Notes: generated by a model not told the origin, from the letters alone. 64,000 nucleotides of DNA from Anaerolineae bacterium (GCA_027494015.1 JAOSJP010000039.1:1-64000); one strand, 5' to 3'; shown: positions 54,413 to 63,313, counted from the first letter of the stretch. Translations and numbers: made by a program.

Positions 54413-55129
54413 TTATAGCTCGGACAGCACTTCGAGCTTGCGGCGCATGACGTGCTGGATCAGGTTCTCCAGGCGGATGCGGTGCCAGACCAGCACCACG
54501 GTGATCACGGCGAAGGTGAACAGGTTGAAGAACAGCGTGTCGCGGATGCGCCCGGCCACCTCGAAGCTGCCCGTCGGGTCGGCCTGTGTGGGGCCGGCCA
54601 CCACCGGATGAATGGTGTCGGGACGCACGCGGATGATGATGATCGTGAACAGCACGCTGGCGAAAGCGATGATGCCGTACACCGCCGCGAAGCGCTGTCG
54701 CCTCTCCGGGTCTTCGATGCCGGAGCGCAGCATCAGGTAGGCGGCGTAGGCCAGCCACATGATGGCCACGCTGGTCAGGCGCGGGTCCCACGTCCACCAC
54801 GTGTTCCAGATGGGGCGCGCCCAGGCCATGCCGGTGACAATCGTGATCGCCGCCATGCCCAGCCCCACCTCGACATTGGCCAGCCCAAAGGTGTCCCAGC
54901 GCGGATTGCGCGTGCGCAGGTAGGCGATCCCGGCGACGACCGCCGCCCCGAAGGCGATGAACGACCCCAGGAACGACCCCAGGTGCACATAGAAGATGCG
55001 CTGCGCGGCGCCCTGCTGGCGCTCCGGCCCCACCCAGAACAGGGCCAGGTAGAGACCGATGACGAACAGCACGGCGGCGGCGATGGTCAGCCCGCGCAGC
55101 AAGCGGGTGCGTGAGTCTGAATAGGTCAT
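54413..55129 (-). CDS. ccmC: Haem exporter permease CcmC
   Basis: Six-helix protein that presents haem for attachment to CcmE. The tryptophan-rich loop WNTWWTWDPRLTSVAIMWL is diagnostic. External His ligands are in IFYVHLGSFLG and in DTIHPVVAGP. 238 residues is standard. ATG 55127-55129 (MTYSDSRTRLL) is the start. The gene follows ccmB on the same strand after a 270-bp gap filled by repeats. It belongs to the System I set spanning 54.1-62.8 kb. Confidence 0.93.
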   Translation of the reverse strand: MTYSDSRTRLLRGLTIAAAVLFVIGLYLALFWVGPERQQGAAQRIFYVHLGSFLGSFIAFGAAVVAGIAYLRTRNPRWDTFGLANVEVGLGMAAITIVTGMAWARPIWNTWWTWDPRLTSVAIMWLAYAAYLMLRSGIEDPERRQRFAAVYGIIAFASVLFTIIIIRVRPDTIHPVVAGPTQADPTGSFEVAGRIRDTLFFNLFTFAVITVVLVWHRIRLENLIQHVMRRKLEVLSEL

Positions 55130-55147
55130 ACGATGATGCTCCTCGGC

Positions 55148-55402
55148 GAATAGCTTTCAGCAGTCAGCCCTCAGCAGTCAGCCTTCAGAGACCGTCTGAG
55201 AAGTCGTGCGCCTGACTCTGCCCCCCATCCCCGGCCCTTCCCCCACGAGGGGGGAAGGGAGAAGAGCGCACCCACTAAGCCCCTCCCTCCTTGTGGGGGA
55301 GGGGTTTGGGGTGGGGGGAACTCCTCAAATGGTCTCTCAGCAGTCAGCGAACAGCGGGAGTCTCCCGGCTCTGCTCTTTGCTGAAAGCTGAAAGCTGATA
55401 AC
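55148..55402. repeat. Repeat cluster: TCAGCAGTCAGC arrays flanking a 100-bp palindromic element
   Basis: Direct repeats of the TCAGCAGTCAGC type lie at 55148-55195 and 55336-55402. Between them, 55221-55320 is a G/C-rich element (CCCCCCATCCCCGGCCCTTC onward) almost identical to 60597-60696. The gap between ccmB and ccmC holds no gene. Confidence 0.75.
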
Positions 55403-55405
55403 TGC

Positions 55406-56176
55406 TCACTCCTCTACCACGTAATCGAACAGGCCGTAGCCCGCCGCCAGGAAGATCACGTCGGCCACGACCAGCAGTTGAATCCAGGGGAACCAGTCAT
55501 CGCGCGGCAGCCCTTCCAAAATGGCGACGCTGGCCCGCACGGCGCTGATCAGCACTGGCAGCACGACCGGCATCAGGATGATCGGCAGCATGGCCTCGCG
55601 GGCGCGGGCGTGCACGCTCATGCTGGAAAGCAGCGTCCCCGCCGTCGTGAAGCCGACGGTGCCCAGCACCATCACGACGATCAGCAGCGGCTTGAGCAGC
55701 GTCACGTTGAACAGGACAGTCAGCAGCGCCAGCAGCACCAGGGCGATGACCAGCACGAAGAGCAGGTTGCCGATCATCTTGCCGAAGAACAGCGCGCTGC
55801 GGTCTATGGGAGCCAGCAACAGCGCGTCCAGGCTGCCGCGATCCTTCTCGGCGGCCAGGCTGCGGCCCAGGCCGATCAGCCCGGCGAAGACAATCGTCAC
55901 CCACAGCACGCCGGCGACGGTCGTCTGGCGCGCTTCTTTGTCCAGCTCCAGGGCCAGGCTGAAGACCATCACCGTCATGAAGGTGAACAGCACCATGCTG
56001 TTGATCAGCTCGCGGCTGCGCATCTCGGCGCGCAGGTCTTTCCAGGTCACCGCGCCCACCGCGCGCCAGAACGGGGTCAGCGGACGGCGCTTGCGCCCGG
56101 CCTGGGCGGCGGGACGGGCAGCAGCCCCTTCTGCCGCGCTGACGGTGTGCGTTGTCGGTTCGGGATTGGCGCTCAT
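55406..56176 (-). CDS. ccmB: Haem exporter membrane protein CcmB
   Basis: Membrane partner of CcmA, with six helices. Family features are VTWKDLRAEMRSRELINSMV at the N-terminus, then LVTIVFAGLIGLGRS-like (VTIVFAGLIGLGRSLAAEKD) and LDALLLAPIDRSALFFGKM. A Pro/Ala-rich N-terminal extension of about 35 residues precedes the first helix. 256 residues. The ATG (56174-56176) overlaps the ccmA stop as ATGA. It acts in the release of haem-CcmE from CcmC. Confidence 0.92.
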   Translation of the reverse strand: MSANPEPTTHTVSAAEGAAARPAAQAGRKRRPLTPFWRAVGAVTWKDLRAEMRSRELINSMVLFTFMTVMVFSLALELDKEARQTTVAGVLWVTIVFAGLIGLGRSLAAEKDRGSLDALLLAPIDRSALFFGKMIGNLLFVLVIALVLLALLTVLFNVTLLKPLLIVVMVLGTVGFTTAGTLLSSMSVHARAREAMLPIILMPVVLPVLISAVRASVAILEGLPRDDWFPWIQLLVVADVIFLAAGYGLFDYVVEE

Positions 56177-56907
56177 CGGGTCGTCGCCGCTCCTGTCGTG
56201 TCGGCATAGAGCGCGGGCAGCGCGTCCGGGTTCACATCCCGGCAGGGCGCGTCGAAGGCGATCTTGCCCCGGCTGAGGATGGCGATGCGGTCGGCCAGCG
56301 CGTGCCCGCGCCGCAGGTCGTGGGTGGTCATGATCACCGTGCGCCCGCCGATGGCCACTTCGCGCAGCAGCTCATCGAGCAGGGCCGCCGCGTCCTGATC
56401 CAGCCCGGTATACGGCTCGTCCAGCAGCAGCACCGCCGGGTCGTGCAGAATGGCGCGGGCAATTGCCAGGCGCTGCTGCATCCCCCGGCTGTACGTCGCC
56501 ACCACGTCGCGAGCGCGGCGAGCCAGCCCCACGCGGCGCAGCATCGCGTCCACGCGCTCGCGGCGCGTCTCGCGGGGCAGGTTGTACATCCGCGCGAAGA
56601 AGAGCAGGTTTTCCTCGGCAGTCAGCGTGTCGTAGAGCAGCGGCAGGTGGCTGACCACGCCAAGCTGCGCCCGCACGAACTCCGCCTCGCCGGGCAGCTC
56701 CCAGCCGCCGATGCGCACCGTGCCGCTCGTCGGGCGGGCCAGCGCCCCCAGAATGCGCAGCAGCGTTGTCTTGCCAGAGCCGTTCGGCCCCAGCAGCGTC
56801 AGGAACTCCCCGCGCGGCACGTCCAGGTCCAGCCCGCGCAGCACGGGGTTGAGGCCGAACGTCTTGGTCAGCGCGCGGACTTCAATCGTCCGTTCGGCAG
56901 AGGACAT
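56173..56907 (-). CDS. ccmA: Haem exporter ATPase CcmA
   Basis: ABC ATPase that drives release of haem-loaded CcmE. Walker A is LLGPNGSGKTTLLR, the signature is YSRGMQQRLAIARA (an RGM variant common in CcmA), Walker B AVLLLDEPYTGLD and the switch His lies in MTTHDLRRG. 244 residues, a little longer than typical. It overlaps ccmB and lies 3 bp after the cytochrome lipoprotein gene, so all are probably one transcript. The gene is intact. Confidence 0.93.
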   Translation of the reverse strand: MSSAERTIEVRALTKTFGLNPVLRGLDLDVPRGEFLTLLGPNGSGKTTLLRILGALARPTSGTVRIGGWELPGEAEFVRAQLGVVSHLPLLYDTLTAEENLLFFARMYNLPRETRRERVDAMLRRVGLARRARDVVATYSRGMQQRLAIARAILHDPAVLLLDEPYTGLDQDAAALLDELLREVAIGGRTVIMTTHDLRRGHALADRIAILSRGKIAFDAPCRDVNPDALPALYADTTGAATTR

Positions 56908-56910
56908 GCG

Positions 56911-58769
56911 CTACTCGTCCTCACCCATCAACGGCAGCAGCCGCTGCATCAGCAGGGCGCGCCGCTCCTGGTAGGTCTCCTCATCCAGGTCGCCCCCCTC
57001 GAAGGCGTCGTCAAGCGCGGCGACGGCTGCCAGCAGCGCTTCTTTCTCTGCGCCAGCCGGCGGTGCCTGCCACCCGTCAGCGTCGGCCTGGAGCGCGGGC
57101 AGCCCTCCCGCCAGCGCCCGGCGCTGGCGCAGCCACAGCATACCCGCCGCGCCGATGATCAGCACGCCGGCCACAGCCAGAAGCAGCGGCACGGTGTTTG
57201 TCTCGCTGTCGCTCGACGCGGGGGAGGAGGACATCACGTTGCTGGTGCGCGTGGGACGGCCTACCAGCTCGAAGACCAGGCGCTCGTCGCCGGCCAGCGG
57301 CCTGGTCAGCAGGTGTTCTTTGACCAGCGAGAAGTCCTTGTCCGGGTCTATTTTCTCGTCAGGGGCCAGCTCGGTCACGCGGACGCCGCCCGCCGAGACA
57401 CGGTAGCGCCACGCTCCCGCCTCGTCAAGCTGCTCGCTGGTCAGCGTGACGGTATCGTTGGGCAGCAGCACCGCCCCATCCACGACCGGGTAGCCGAAAG
57501 CCTGGTCAATCACCGCGCCGTCTTCATAGGGCAGGTAGTAGGCCACGGTGACTGTGTGCACCTGGCCGGGGCGCAGCGGCCACGTGTCGCGCACCATTGG
57601 CACCCCATCCACCACCCCCACATCATAGCGCTGGCTGCCTTCGGCCTGCATGGGCTGGATGCCGAAAGCCGCCGGAGGCAGCTCAATCGCCACCGACACG
57701 TGCCATGCGCTCGACCCGGCGGTCTCGTCCAGCGTCACAATGCGGTCGCCGGTGTTGGCCAGCTCCAGGCGCAGCCACACTTCCAGCCCGAACTGCTCAA
57801 TCGGCGCGTAGTTGATCAGCATCTGCGCCCAGGTGATGGCGATGGTCGAGGTGTCGGTCGTGCGCTTGTATACGGTGATGTCCTGGGTGACCGTCTCCTC
57901 GTCGCCGTTGATCGCCGGAACCTGCCCGCCCTGGGCGATGTCGTCGTAAGTCACCTGAACCAGGTACATGTTGCCCACCGCGCGGGCGACATTCTCGAAG
58001 GTGAACGCGCCGTCCTCGGCGGACTCGCTTTCATAGACGCCGGCCAGGTTGCCGTGCACGTCCAGCGCATAAAGCTGCATGGGCAGCCCCACCGGAATCA
58101 CCTCGCCACCCGCCGTGCCCTGCACCAGCCGGCCCCGGACGGTCAGCGTTGCTTCCTGTTCCAGTGTAGGGAGAGCCTCGGCAGTGGCATCGGTGGTCTC
58201 CGCTTGTGCTGCCGCGCCCATCATGCTCGCCGGGTCGAACTCCAGGATGAAGGTGATCAGCCCGTTGATCTCCTCGGCGGTCAGCGTCTCGCCGTAGTCT
58301 TTGGGCATGATGTCCTGATAGCCCTCGACGACGAACGCGCCCGGCTCGACGATGGACTGGCGTATGTAGTCCTGCGCGGACAGGCCGGCGACGACCGTCG
58401 GGGCGCGATCGCGCATGGCGGTCAGCGACGGCCCCGCACCGTCTGCCGCGCCGTGACAGGCGGCGCATTCGCGCATATACACCTGGAAGCCCAGGTCATA
58501 GTCGGCGGCGGGCATATCAGCGCCGCCGGATGCATCTTCCGGCTCCGCCGCTTCCGGCGAGCCAGTCGCTATGGCGGCGGCTTCGTCGGGCGTGGGCGGG
58601 GGGTGGGCGACGGCGTATTCGTCGGCGGTTGGGTGGGCAGCGAGGCAATTTCCTGCTCGCGGATGGTCTTTGGCTCGCCCGATGTGTTGATGCCGCAGGC
58701 GCTCAGCAGCACCAGCAGGGCGGCGGCGAGGGTGATCCAGCGAAGACGGACAACTACACGATAGCTCAT
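56911..58769 (-). CDS. Cytochrome c lipoprotein with carboxypeptidase-regulatory-like and membrane-anchor regions (frameshift near 58600)
   Basis: Exported protein of about 615 residues. The start MSYRVVVRLRW at 58767-58769 opens a lipoprotein signal (LLVLLSACG). A Thr/Pro linker is interrupted by an indel near 58600. The cytochrome domain has CAACH in VYMRECAACHGAADGAG and a likely Met ligand in YQDIMPKDYG. Then come a beta-sandwich domain (about 250 residues in), a large unrecognised region, a transmembrane helix (VPLLLAVAGVLIIGAAGMLW) and a C-terminal helical piece DLDEETYQERRALLMQRLLP that resembles a SHOCT motif. It sits inside the maturation operon. Its electron partner is unknown. Confidence 0.75.
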
Positions 58770-58822
58770 AGCAGTTCCTGAATTCCAGTGCACGCAGCAA
58801 GCGAAGATTTGACCGGATTCGT

Positions 58823-59215
58823 TCACCCCGCACGCCTGGTCTTGGCCCGGCGCGTCTTGCGCAGTGCCGCAACCGCTGCCTCAGCGCGCACCTGCTGGCT
58901 GGCGATCTCCGCCTCCAGCTCATCAATGCGCTTGATGATGGCAACCGCCAGGTAGATCAGGCGAATGCGCTGGGCGGCGTAGGCCGCGTCGGTCAGCTTG
59001 TCCATGTCATAGTCGAAGTCGAGTTCGCGGATGGCGCGCAGCACGCGGTCCTTCTCAGCGTGCAGCGTCTCCAGGGCTTGCCGCTGGCGCGCGCTGCCCG
59101 CGCGCCCTCCTGTGCCGCTGGACGACGTTTCTTCGCGCTCCAGCAGTGGCAACAGCACAAAGAGGCCCAGCGCCCCGGTGAGCAGAACGGCCAGGATGGT
59201 AGTTTCTAGGGACAT
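58823..59215 (-). CDS. CcmI-like/maturation-operon membrane protein with coiled coil
   Basis: Protein of 130 residues: one N-terminal helix (TILAVLLTGALGLFVLLPLL), a short linker, then a coiled-coil region (RQALETLHAEKDRVLRAIRE, LDFDYDMDKLTDAAYAAQRI). The phrase ExDRVLRAIRELDFDYDxxKLTD matches the N-terminal region of CcmI-like and related accessory proteins of cytochrome c biogenesis. No TPR domain follows, so it is a short form. It lies between the cytochrome lipoprotein and ccmG-like genes on the same strand. The function is probably apocytochrome handling. Confidence 0.65.
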   Translation of the reverse strand: MSLETTILAVLLTGALGLFVLLPLLEREETSSSGTGGRAGSARQRQALETLHAEKDRVLRAIRELDFDYDMDKLTDAAYAAQRIRLIYLAVAIIKRIDELEAEIASQQVRAEAAVAALRKTRRAKTRRAG

Positions 59216-59287
59216 GCGTCACAACTTTGCCGTAGGGGATGCCGTGCGGCGTCCCGCCCGAACCAATCGGTGCATTCCCTGCCGATG

Positions 59288-59363
59288 TGCTGGCGAATTC
59301 CCCAAACGATGTTCTCGTAGAGGCGGGTTTCTAAACCCGCCCCTACAAACCAATTCGCCAACA
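59288..59363. mobile_element. MITE-like 76-bp element, second TGTTGGCGAA copy
   Basis: TGCTGGCGAA (59288-59297, one mismatch) and TTCGCCAACA (59354-59363) bound a hairpin GTAGAGGCGGGTTTCTAAAC / CCGCCCCTAC. It fills the gap 59216-59405 between two maturation genes, so transcription of the operon must pass through it. Confidence 0.7.
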
Positions 59364-59405
59364 GGATTACCCTGGATGCACCCTGACTCTTCCGCGCCCG
59401 CCGTG

Positions 59406-60047
59406 TCAGCTTTCCAGCGCGCGATCAATCGCATTGCGCAGATCGCGCTCGTTCGGCACCGAAAGGAGGTGCCGGACGATCTCGCCCTGCGTGCTGATTA
59501 CGAACGTCTCCGGGATGCCGGTGATGCGATAGGCTTTTTCCATGCGCCCGCCCTGATCCGGCGCGTTCGGATAGGTGACCTTGTACTCAACCAGATAATC
59601 CAGCGCTTCTTTGAGCGGGTCTTCGGTGTTGATGCCCAGGAAGATCACGCCCCGGTCGCGGTAGTCATTCCACACTCGCTCCAGCATGGGCGCTTCCTGC
59701 TGGCAGGGCACGCAGTAGCTGGCCCAGAAATTGACCACGACGGCCTTGCCGCGCAGGCCGGCCAGCGAGGCGCTTTCGCCGCTCATGGCCATCTGGTTGA
59801 ACTCGTACATGGTCACGGCGAAGTCCGGCGCAGGGCCTTCGGTCGGCGTGGCCTTGCTGCGCTGCCAGAGCGCGTAGCCGATCACGATCAGCAGGCCCAC
59901 CGTGACCAGGCCCGCGACGACGGTGAACATCGAGAAACGCTGCCTGACCTGCTGCGGCTTCGCCTCCTCACCTCCACCGGCGATCTGCGCCAGCCAGTCC
60001 GGCAGGTCAGCCTGGTCGTGCGCCTGGGGAATCTGGTTGTCGGTCAT
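59406..60047 (-). CDS. Thiol-disulfide oxidoreductase, CcmG/ResA (TlpA) type
   Basis: Membrane-anchored thioredoxin-fold protein that keeps apocytochrome CxxCH cysteines reduced. A transmembrane helix (FTVVAGLVTVGLLIVIGYAL) is preceded by about 45 cytoplasmic residues. The thioredoxin domain shows APDFAVTMYEFNQ, the active site FWASYCVPCQQEAPMLE and the cis-Pro loop TGIPETFVI. 213 residues. It overlaps ccmH by 4 bp (60044-60047). All elements needed for activity are visible. Confidence 0.92.
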   Translation of the reverse strand: MTDNQIPQAHDQADLPDWLAQIAGGGEEAKPQQVRQRFSMFTVVAGLVTVGLLIVIGYALWQRSKATPTEGPAPDFAVTMYEFNQMAMSGESASLAGLRGKAVVVNFWASYCVPCQQEAPMLERVWNDYRDRGVIFLGINTEDPLKEALDYLVEYKVTYPNAPDQGGRMEKAYRITGIPETFVISTQGEIVRHLLSVPNERDLRNAIDRALES

Positions 60048-60730
60048 GAGTCAAGCCCCTCCAGCTCGCGCTGCAACCGTTCGAGCAGCGCCGGATCGAG
60101 GTCATCGGGCACGGGGCGGCTGTGCAGCCGCTCGCCCGACCGGCGTGCTACCTGGCCAGTCTGCTGACCGCGCCGCCGCAGGTTGCGCGCCTGCCAGCCG
60201 CCCACGACGGCGATCAACGCCACGATGATGATGGGCACGCCAAAAGCGATGGCGCGGTCTGTCCTGTTGCGCGGGATCGAAGCGACATCCGCGCCATAGC
60301 GCTCGACGAAATAGTCCATGATCTCGTCCTGCGTGCGCCCCTCGCCGAGCTGCCGTGCGATCTCCTGACGCCACTGGCGGCAGGCGATGCTCTCGCATTC
60401 GTCCAGCGGGATGCCCTCGCACACATCGCAGTACATCTTGCGGGCGATGGCGTTCACGTCGTCGCGCGTCACGCCTGGCGGCAGTTCAAGGTCGCTGCTC
60501 TGAGCCAGGGCGTGCCCGGCGGAGAAGCCGCCGAGCAGGGCGAGGGCCAGCAGGGTCAGCAGGACGATCCAGGGGCCGCGCACGCGCTTGCCTGTGCCCC
60601 CCATCCCCGGCCCTTCCCCCACGAGGGGGGAAGGGAGAAAAGCGCGCAGGCTAAGCCCCTCCCTCCTTGTGGGGGAGGGGTTTGGGGTGGGGGGAATCAA
60701 CGTCTCAAAAGACCGTTTGCGGTGTAGCAT
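60044..60730 (-). CDS. ccmH: Cytochrome c maturation protein CcmH with repeat-derived N-terminal segment
   Basis: Thiol oxidoreductase of haem ligation. The soluble domain has ARKMYCDVCEGIPLDECES and IACRQWRQEIA, i.e. the CxxC of CcmH/NrfF plus an extra Cys pair. A signal-like helix (WIVLLTLLALALLGGFSAGH) and a C-terminal helix (FGVPIIIVALIAVVGGWQA) frame it. The natural start is probably ATG 60728-60730, 2 bp after the ccmF stop. The codons after it run through the 100-bp palindromic repeat (60597-60696), adding about 35 residues such as PPTPNPSPTRREGLSLRAFL before the helix. Alternative internal starts lack support. This insertion is unusual. Confidence 0.85.
   Translation of the reverse strand: MLHRKRSFETLIPPTPNPSPTRREGLSLRAFLPSPLVGEGPGMGGTGKRVRGPWIVLLTLLALALLGGFSAGHALAQSSDLELPPGVTRDDVNAIARKMYCDVCEGIPLDECESIACRQWRQEIARQLGEGRTQDEIMDYFVERYGADVASIPRNRTDRAIAFGVPIIIVALIAVVGGWQARNLRRRGQQTGQVARRSGERLHSRPVPDDLDPALLERLQRELEGLDS
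60597..60696. repeat. 100-bp palindromic repeat inserted in the ccmH coding sequence
   Basis: The sequence is almost identical to 55221-55320 and begins CCCCCCATCCCCGGCCCTTC. It keeps an open frame on the minus strand and encodes part of the ccmH N-terminus. Inverted stems include CCCTTCCCCC/GGGGGGAAGGG and CCCCTCCC/GGGGAGGGG. Confidence 0.8.
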
Positions 60731-60732
60731 GG

Positions 60733-62841
60733 TCAGTCCCCTCCCGCGCTGATGCCGCGCGCGCCCGTCGGGACGGTCACCCGCTGCGCAGCGCGCCCCG
60801 GCTGGCGCGACGGCCACAGCGCCACCAGCGTGCCCAGGATGAGCACCACGCCGCCCAGCCACACGAAGCTGATCAGCGGGTTGTAGTAGGCGCGGAAGGT
60901 GACGCGGTTGCCTTCCCAGTGCTCGATGCGGACGTAGAAATCGGCGGCCAGCGTGCTGTAGGTGCCGGGAATGCTCATGTTGGTGGTGGGCGAGAGCCGG
61001 CCGGTCATCGGATCGCGGGTGAAGAAGACATCGCGGCGGGGCCGGACGTGCCCCACGATCTCACCATCTTTGAACAGCGTTGTGCGAGCGACGATCATCG
61101 TGCGCCCGTCCTCCGCCTGCGCTTCAAACAGCCCGTTGTGCTGAAGCTCATAGTCGTGCAGCGTCAGGCGCTCGCCCACTTCCAGCGTCTGCGTCGTGAT
61201 GTCCTGGAACGCCGTGCTGCCGATGACGCCGATGCCCAGCACAACCATGCCCAGGTGGATGAAGTAGCCGCCGTAGCGCCGCCGGTCGCGGGCGATGAGC
61301 GTGGAAAAGGCCTGCCAGTAGTTCTCGCCACGTCCGTGCCGCGCCCGCACGCCCTTCCAGATTTCGGTCAGCGTGGCGAAGCCGGCGAAGGCCACCAGCC
61401 CGTAGCCGCCTGCCGCCCACAAGTTGTCGGTGCCGCTGACGAAGAGCGCCACCAGCACGGCCACAGCCAGCGCCAGCGGCACGATCAGCGCGCGCCCCAG
61501 GCGCTGCGCCGTCGAGCGACGCCACGCCGCCAGCGGCGCGACGCCCATCAGCAGGTAGATGCCCACCAGGAACCAGCGCGTCACCGGCGGGTAGTAGTCC
61601 GGCCCCAGGTTGATCACCGTGCTGCGCAGGCCCAGGTCCACCAGGATGGTTGTGATCGCCTCGGCCCACGACCCCCACAGCACGACGATGGTCAGCCCCA
61701 GGAACAGCCAGTTGTTGAGCAGGAACATGCTCTCGCGGCTGAACAGCGAGTCCAGATCGTCCGCGCCGCGCAGGTCGCCGTGCTGCTGCCGCCAGGCGAG
61801 CAGGCCCACGCTGCTGACCATGGCCAGGCCGAGGAAGGCGAACATGGGGCGGCCAATCTCGGATTCGGCGAAGGCGTGCACGCTGCTGACCACGCCGCTG
61901 CGGGTGGCGAAGGTGCCCAGCACCACCAGCAGGAAGGTCAGGATGATCAGCAGCATGTTCCAGAACTTGAGCATTCCGCGCTTTTCCTGCACGACAGCGC
62001 TGTGCAGGAAGGCGGTGCCCGTCAGCCAGGGGAGCAGGGCGGCGTTCTCCACCGGGTCCCAGCCCCAGTAGCCGCCCCAGCCGAGCACATCATAGGCCCA
62101 GCGCCCGCCGAGCAGCAGCCCCAGGCTGAGGAACAGCCAGGCGATCAGCGCCCAGCGCCGCGTGGCGTGCAGCCAGCCGGAGCCAAGCTGCCCGGTCACC
62201 AGGGCGGCGAAGGCGAAGGCGAAGGGGATGACGAAGCCCACAAAGCCCAGGTAGAGCAGCGGCGGATGAAGGACCATCCCCAGGTGGCGCAGCAGCGGGT
62301 TCAGCCCTTGCCCGTCCGCCGGGTTATAGGCGCTCATGCTACTGGCTGGCTCGAACAACGCCGGTTTCACCGCGCCATCGGGCATGGCCCAGTAGCGCTC
62401 GAACGGGTTCTCGATGAAGTTGTTGAGGATGAGAAAGAAGCCGAGCGTGGTCATCGTCACCACGATGACGTAGGGCATCAAGCGGCGCTCGGACTGCCAG
62501 TTGAGCAGCAGCGCGGCGAATGCGAAGCCGCTCATCAGCCACGACCAGAACAACAGCGATCCCGCCTGGCTGCCCCACAGCCCGGTGATCAGGTAGAAGG
62601 TGGGCGTGTCGTGGCTCGAGGTCTGCCAGACGTAGGCGATGCTGAACTCGTGGTTGAGCAGTGCGTAGATCAATAGCAGATTCGCCACCGACAGCAGCGG
62701 AAAAGTCATCAGCGCGGCGTTGCGGGCGCTGATCACCCAGCGGTCGCGGCGCAGGTGCGCCCCGACCAGGGCCGCGATCAGCGCGTAGACCGCAGCCAGA
62801 AACGCCAATCCAGTGGTGATGATGCCGACTTCAGCGATCAT
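60733..62841 (-). CDS. ccmF: Haem lyase subunit CcmF
   Basis: Large integral membrane protein (702 residues, about 14-15 helices) that joins haem to apocytochrome c. The WWD-type motif is GWGGYWGWDPVENAALLPWL. Conserved His residues lie in RHLGMVLHPPLLYLG and in GTAFLHSAVVQEKRG. A periplasmic domain near the C-terminus (LTLHDYELQHNGLFEAQAED) is typical. ATG 62839-62841 (MIAEVGIITTGLAFL) is chosen; a short upstream extension is possible. It is the first gene of the cluster. No promoter was identified with confidence. Confidence 0.95.
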   Translation of the reverse strand: MIAEVGIITTGLAFLAAVYALIAALVGAHLRRDRWVISARNAALMTFPLLSVANLLLIYALLNHEFSIAYVWQTSSHDTPTFYLITGLWGSQAGSLLFWSWLMSGFAFAALLLNWQSERRLMPYVIVVTMTTLGFFLILNNFIENPFERYWAMPDGAVKPALFEPASSMSAYNPADGQGLNPLLRHLGMVLHPPLLYLGFVGFVIPFAFAFAALVTGQLGSGWLHATRRWALIAWLFLSLGLLLGGRWAYDVLGWGGYWGWDPVENAALLPWLTGTAFLHSAVVQEKRGMLKFWNMLLIILTFLLVVLGTFATRSGVVSSVHAFAESEIGRPMFAFLGLAMVSSVGLLAWRQQHGDLRGADDLDSLFSRESMFLLNNWLFLGLTIVVLWGSWAEAITTILVDLGLRSTVINLGPDYYPPVTRWFLVGIYLLMGVAPLAAWRRSTAQRLGRALIVPLALAVAVLVALFVSGTDNLWAAGGYGLVAFAGFATLTEIWKGVRARHGRGENYWQAFSTLIARDRRRYGGYFIHLGMVVLGIGVIGSTAFQDITTQTLEVGERLTLHDYELQHNGLFEAQAEDGRTMIVARTTLFKDGEIVGHVRPRRDVFFTRDPMTGRLSPTTNMSIPGTYSTLAADFYVRIEHWEGNRVTFRAYYNPLISFVWLGGVVLILGTLVALWPSRQPGRAAQRVTVPTGARGISAGGD

Positions 62842-63307
62842 GGCGTTCCACTCCCAATTCCTGATACCAACCACACAGTCAAATCAAGACTGCACGCTCT
62901 GAGAAGAACGACGCCGGCACAGCGCCGGCCCGGCCCCAGACAGACGCGCAGGCAGCAGGCGCTCCTGAGCCACTGCCGCAGGCTCCCCCCTCTGGGAACC
63001 AGTCCGCACAGTCTGCCGCGCTCGCTGCCTGGATCGCACACTCAACCAGTATTCTCGAAAACCGGCATAATAATACGCCATAGGCTATCCGGCCTGCCAC
63101 ATTTCGCAAGGATGTTCGCATCTGGCCGACAGCCGCAGTCATCATAACACATTCCTGACCCGGCGTATTTGATTATAGTCAAATTGGCGAGGGTTTCCCC
63201 AACCGTGGCGCGGGCGCTCCCCTGCCAGACTTCCGAAGTTTTCGAAAACTTCGGAAGTCTCTTTCCAGCCCTCTGCACCGCACCGTAGACCAGGCGGGCA
63301 ATTACGG
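62842..63307. other. Gene-free divergent region between ccmF and the 63353 gene
   Basis: No supported gene. Apart from the palindrome at 63226-63260 it is plain, moderately AT-rich DNA around 63060-63180. It must hold the leftward promoter for the maturation operon, but I could not pin it down. Confidence 0.5.
63226..63260. repeat. Perfect 34-bp palindrome, AGACTTCCGAAGTTTTC family
   Basis: From 63227, AGACTTCCGAAGTTTTC is followed immediately by its exact complement with no loop. The sister copy at 40387-40420 differs by a central base. Confidence 0.85.
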
Positions 63308-63313
63308 TATAAT
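63285..63313 (+). promoter_or_regulatory. Promoter for the small Cys-rich gene
   Basis: TATAAT at 63308-63313 with GTAGAC 17 bases upstream (63285-63290). It lies 40 bp before ATG 63353. The -10 is perfect and the -35 weak. Confidence 0.5.

Noticed and set aside
56152..58764. An 870-codon open frame on the plus strand
   Set aside because: Antisense to ccmA and the cytochrome lipoprotein gene, both well supported by motifs; composition is that of a shadow frame.
60667..62676. A 669-codon open frame on the plus strand
   Set aside because: It is exactly antisense to ccmF, rich in His, Gln, Arg and Pro, and has no motifs; it arises from high GC and codon bias in the true gene.
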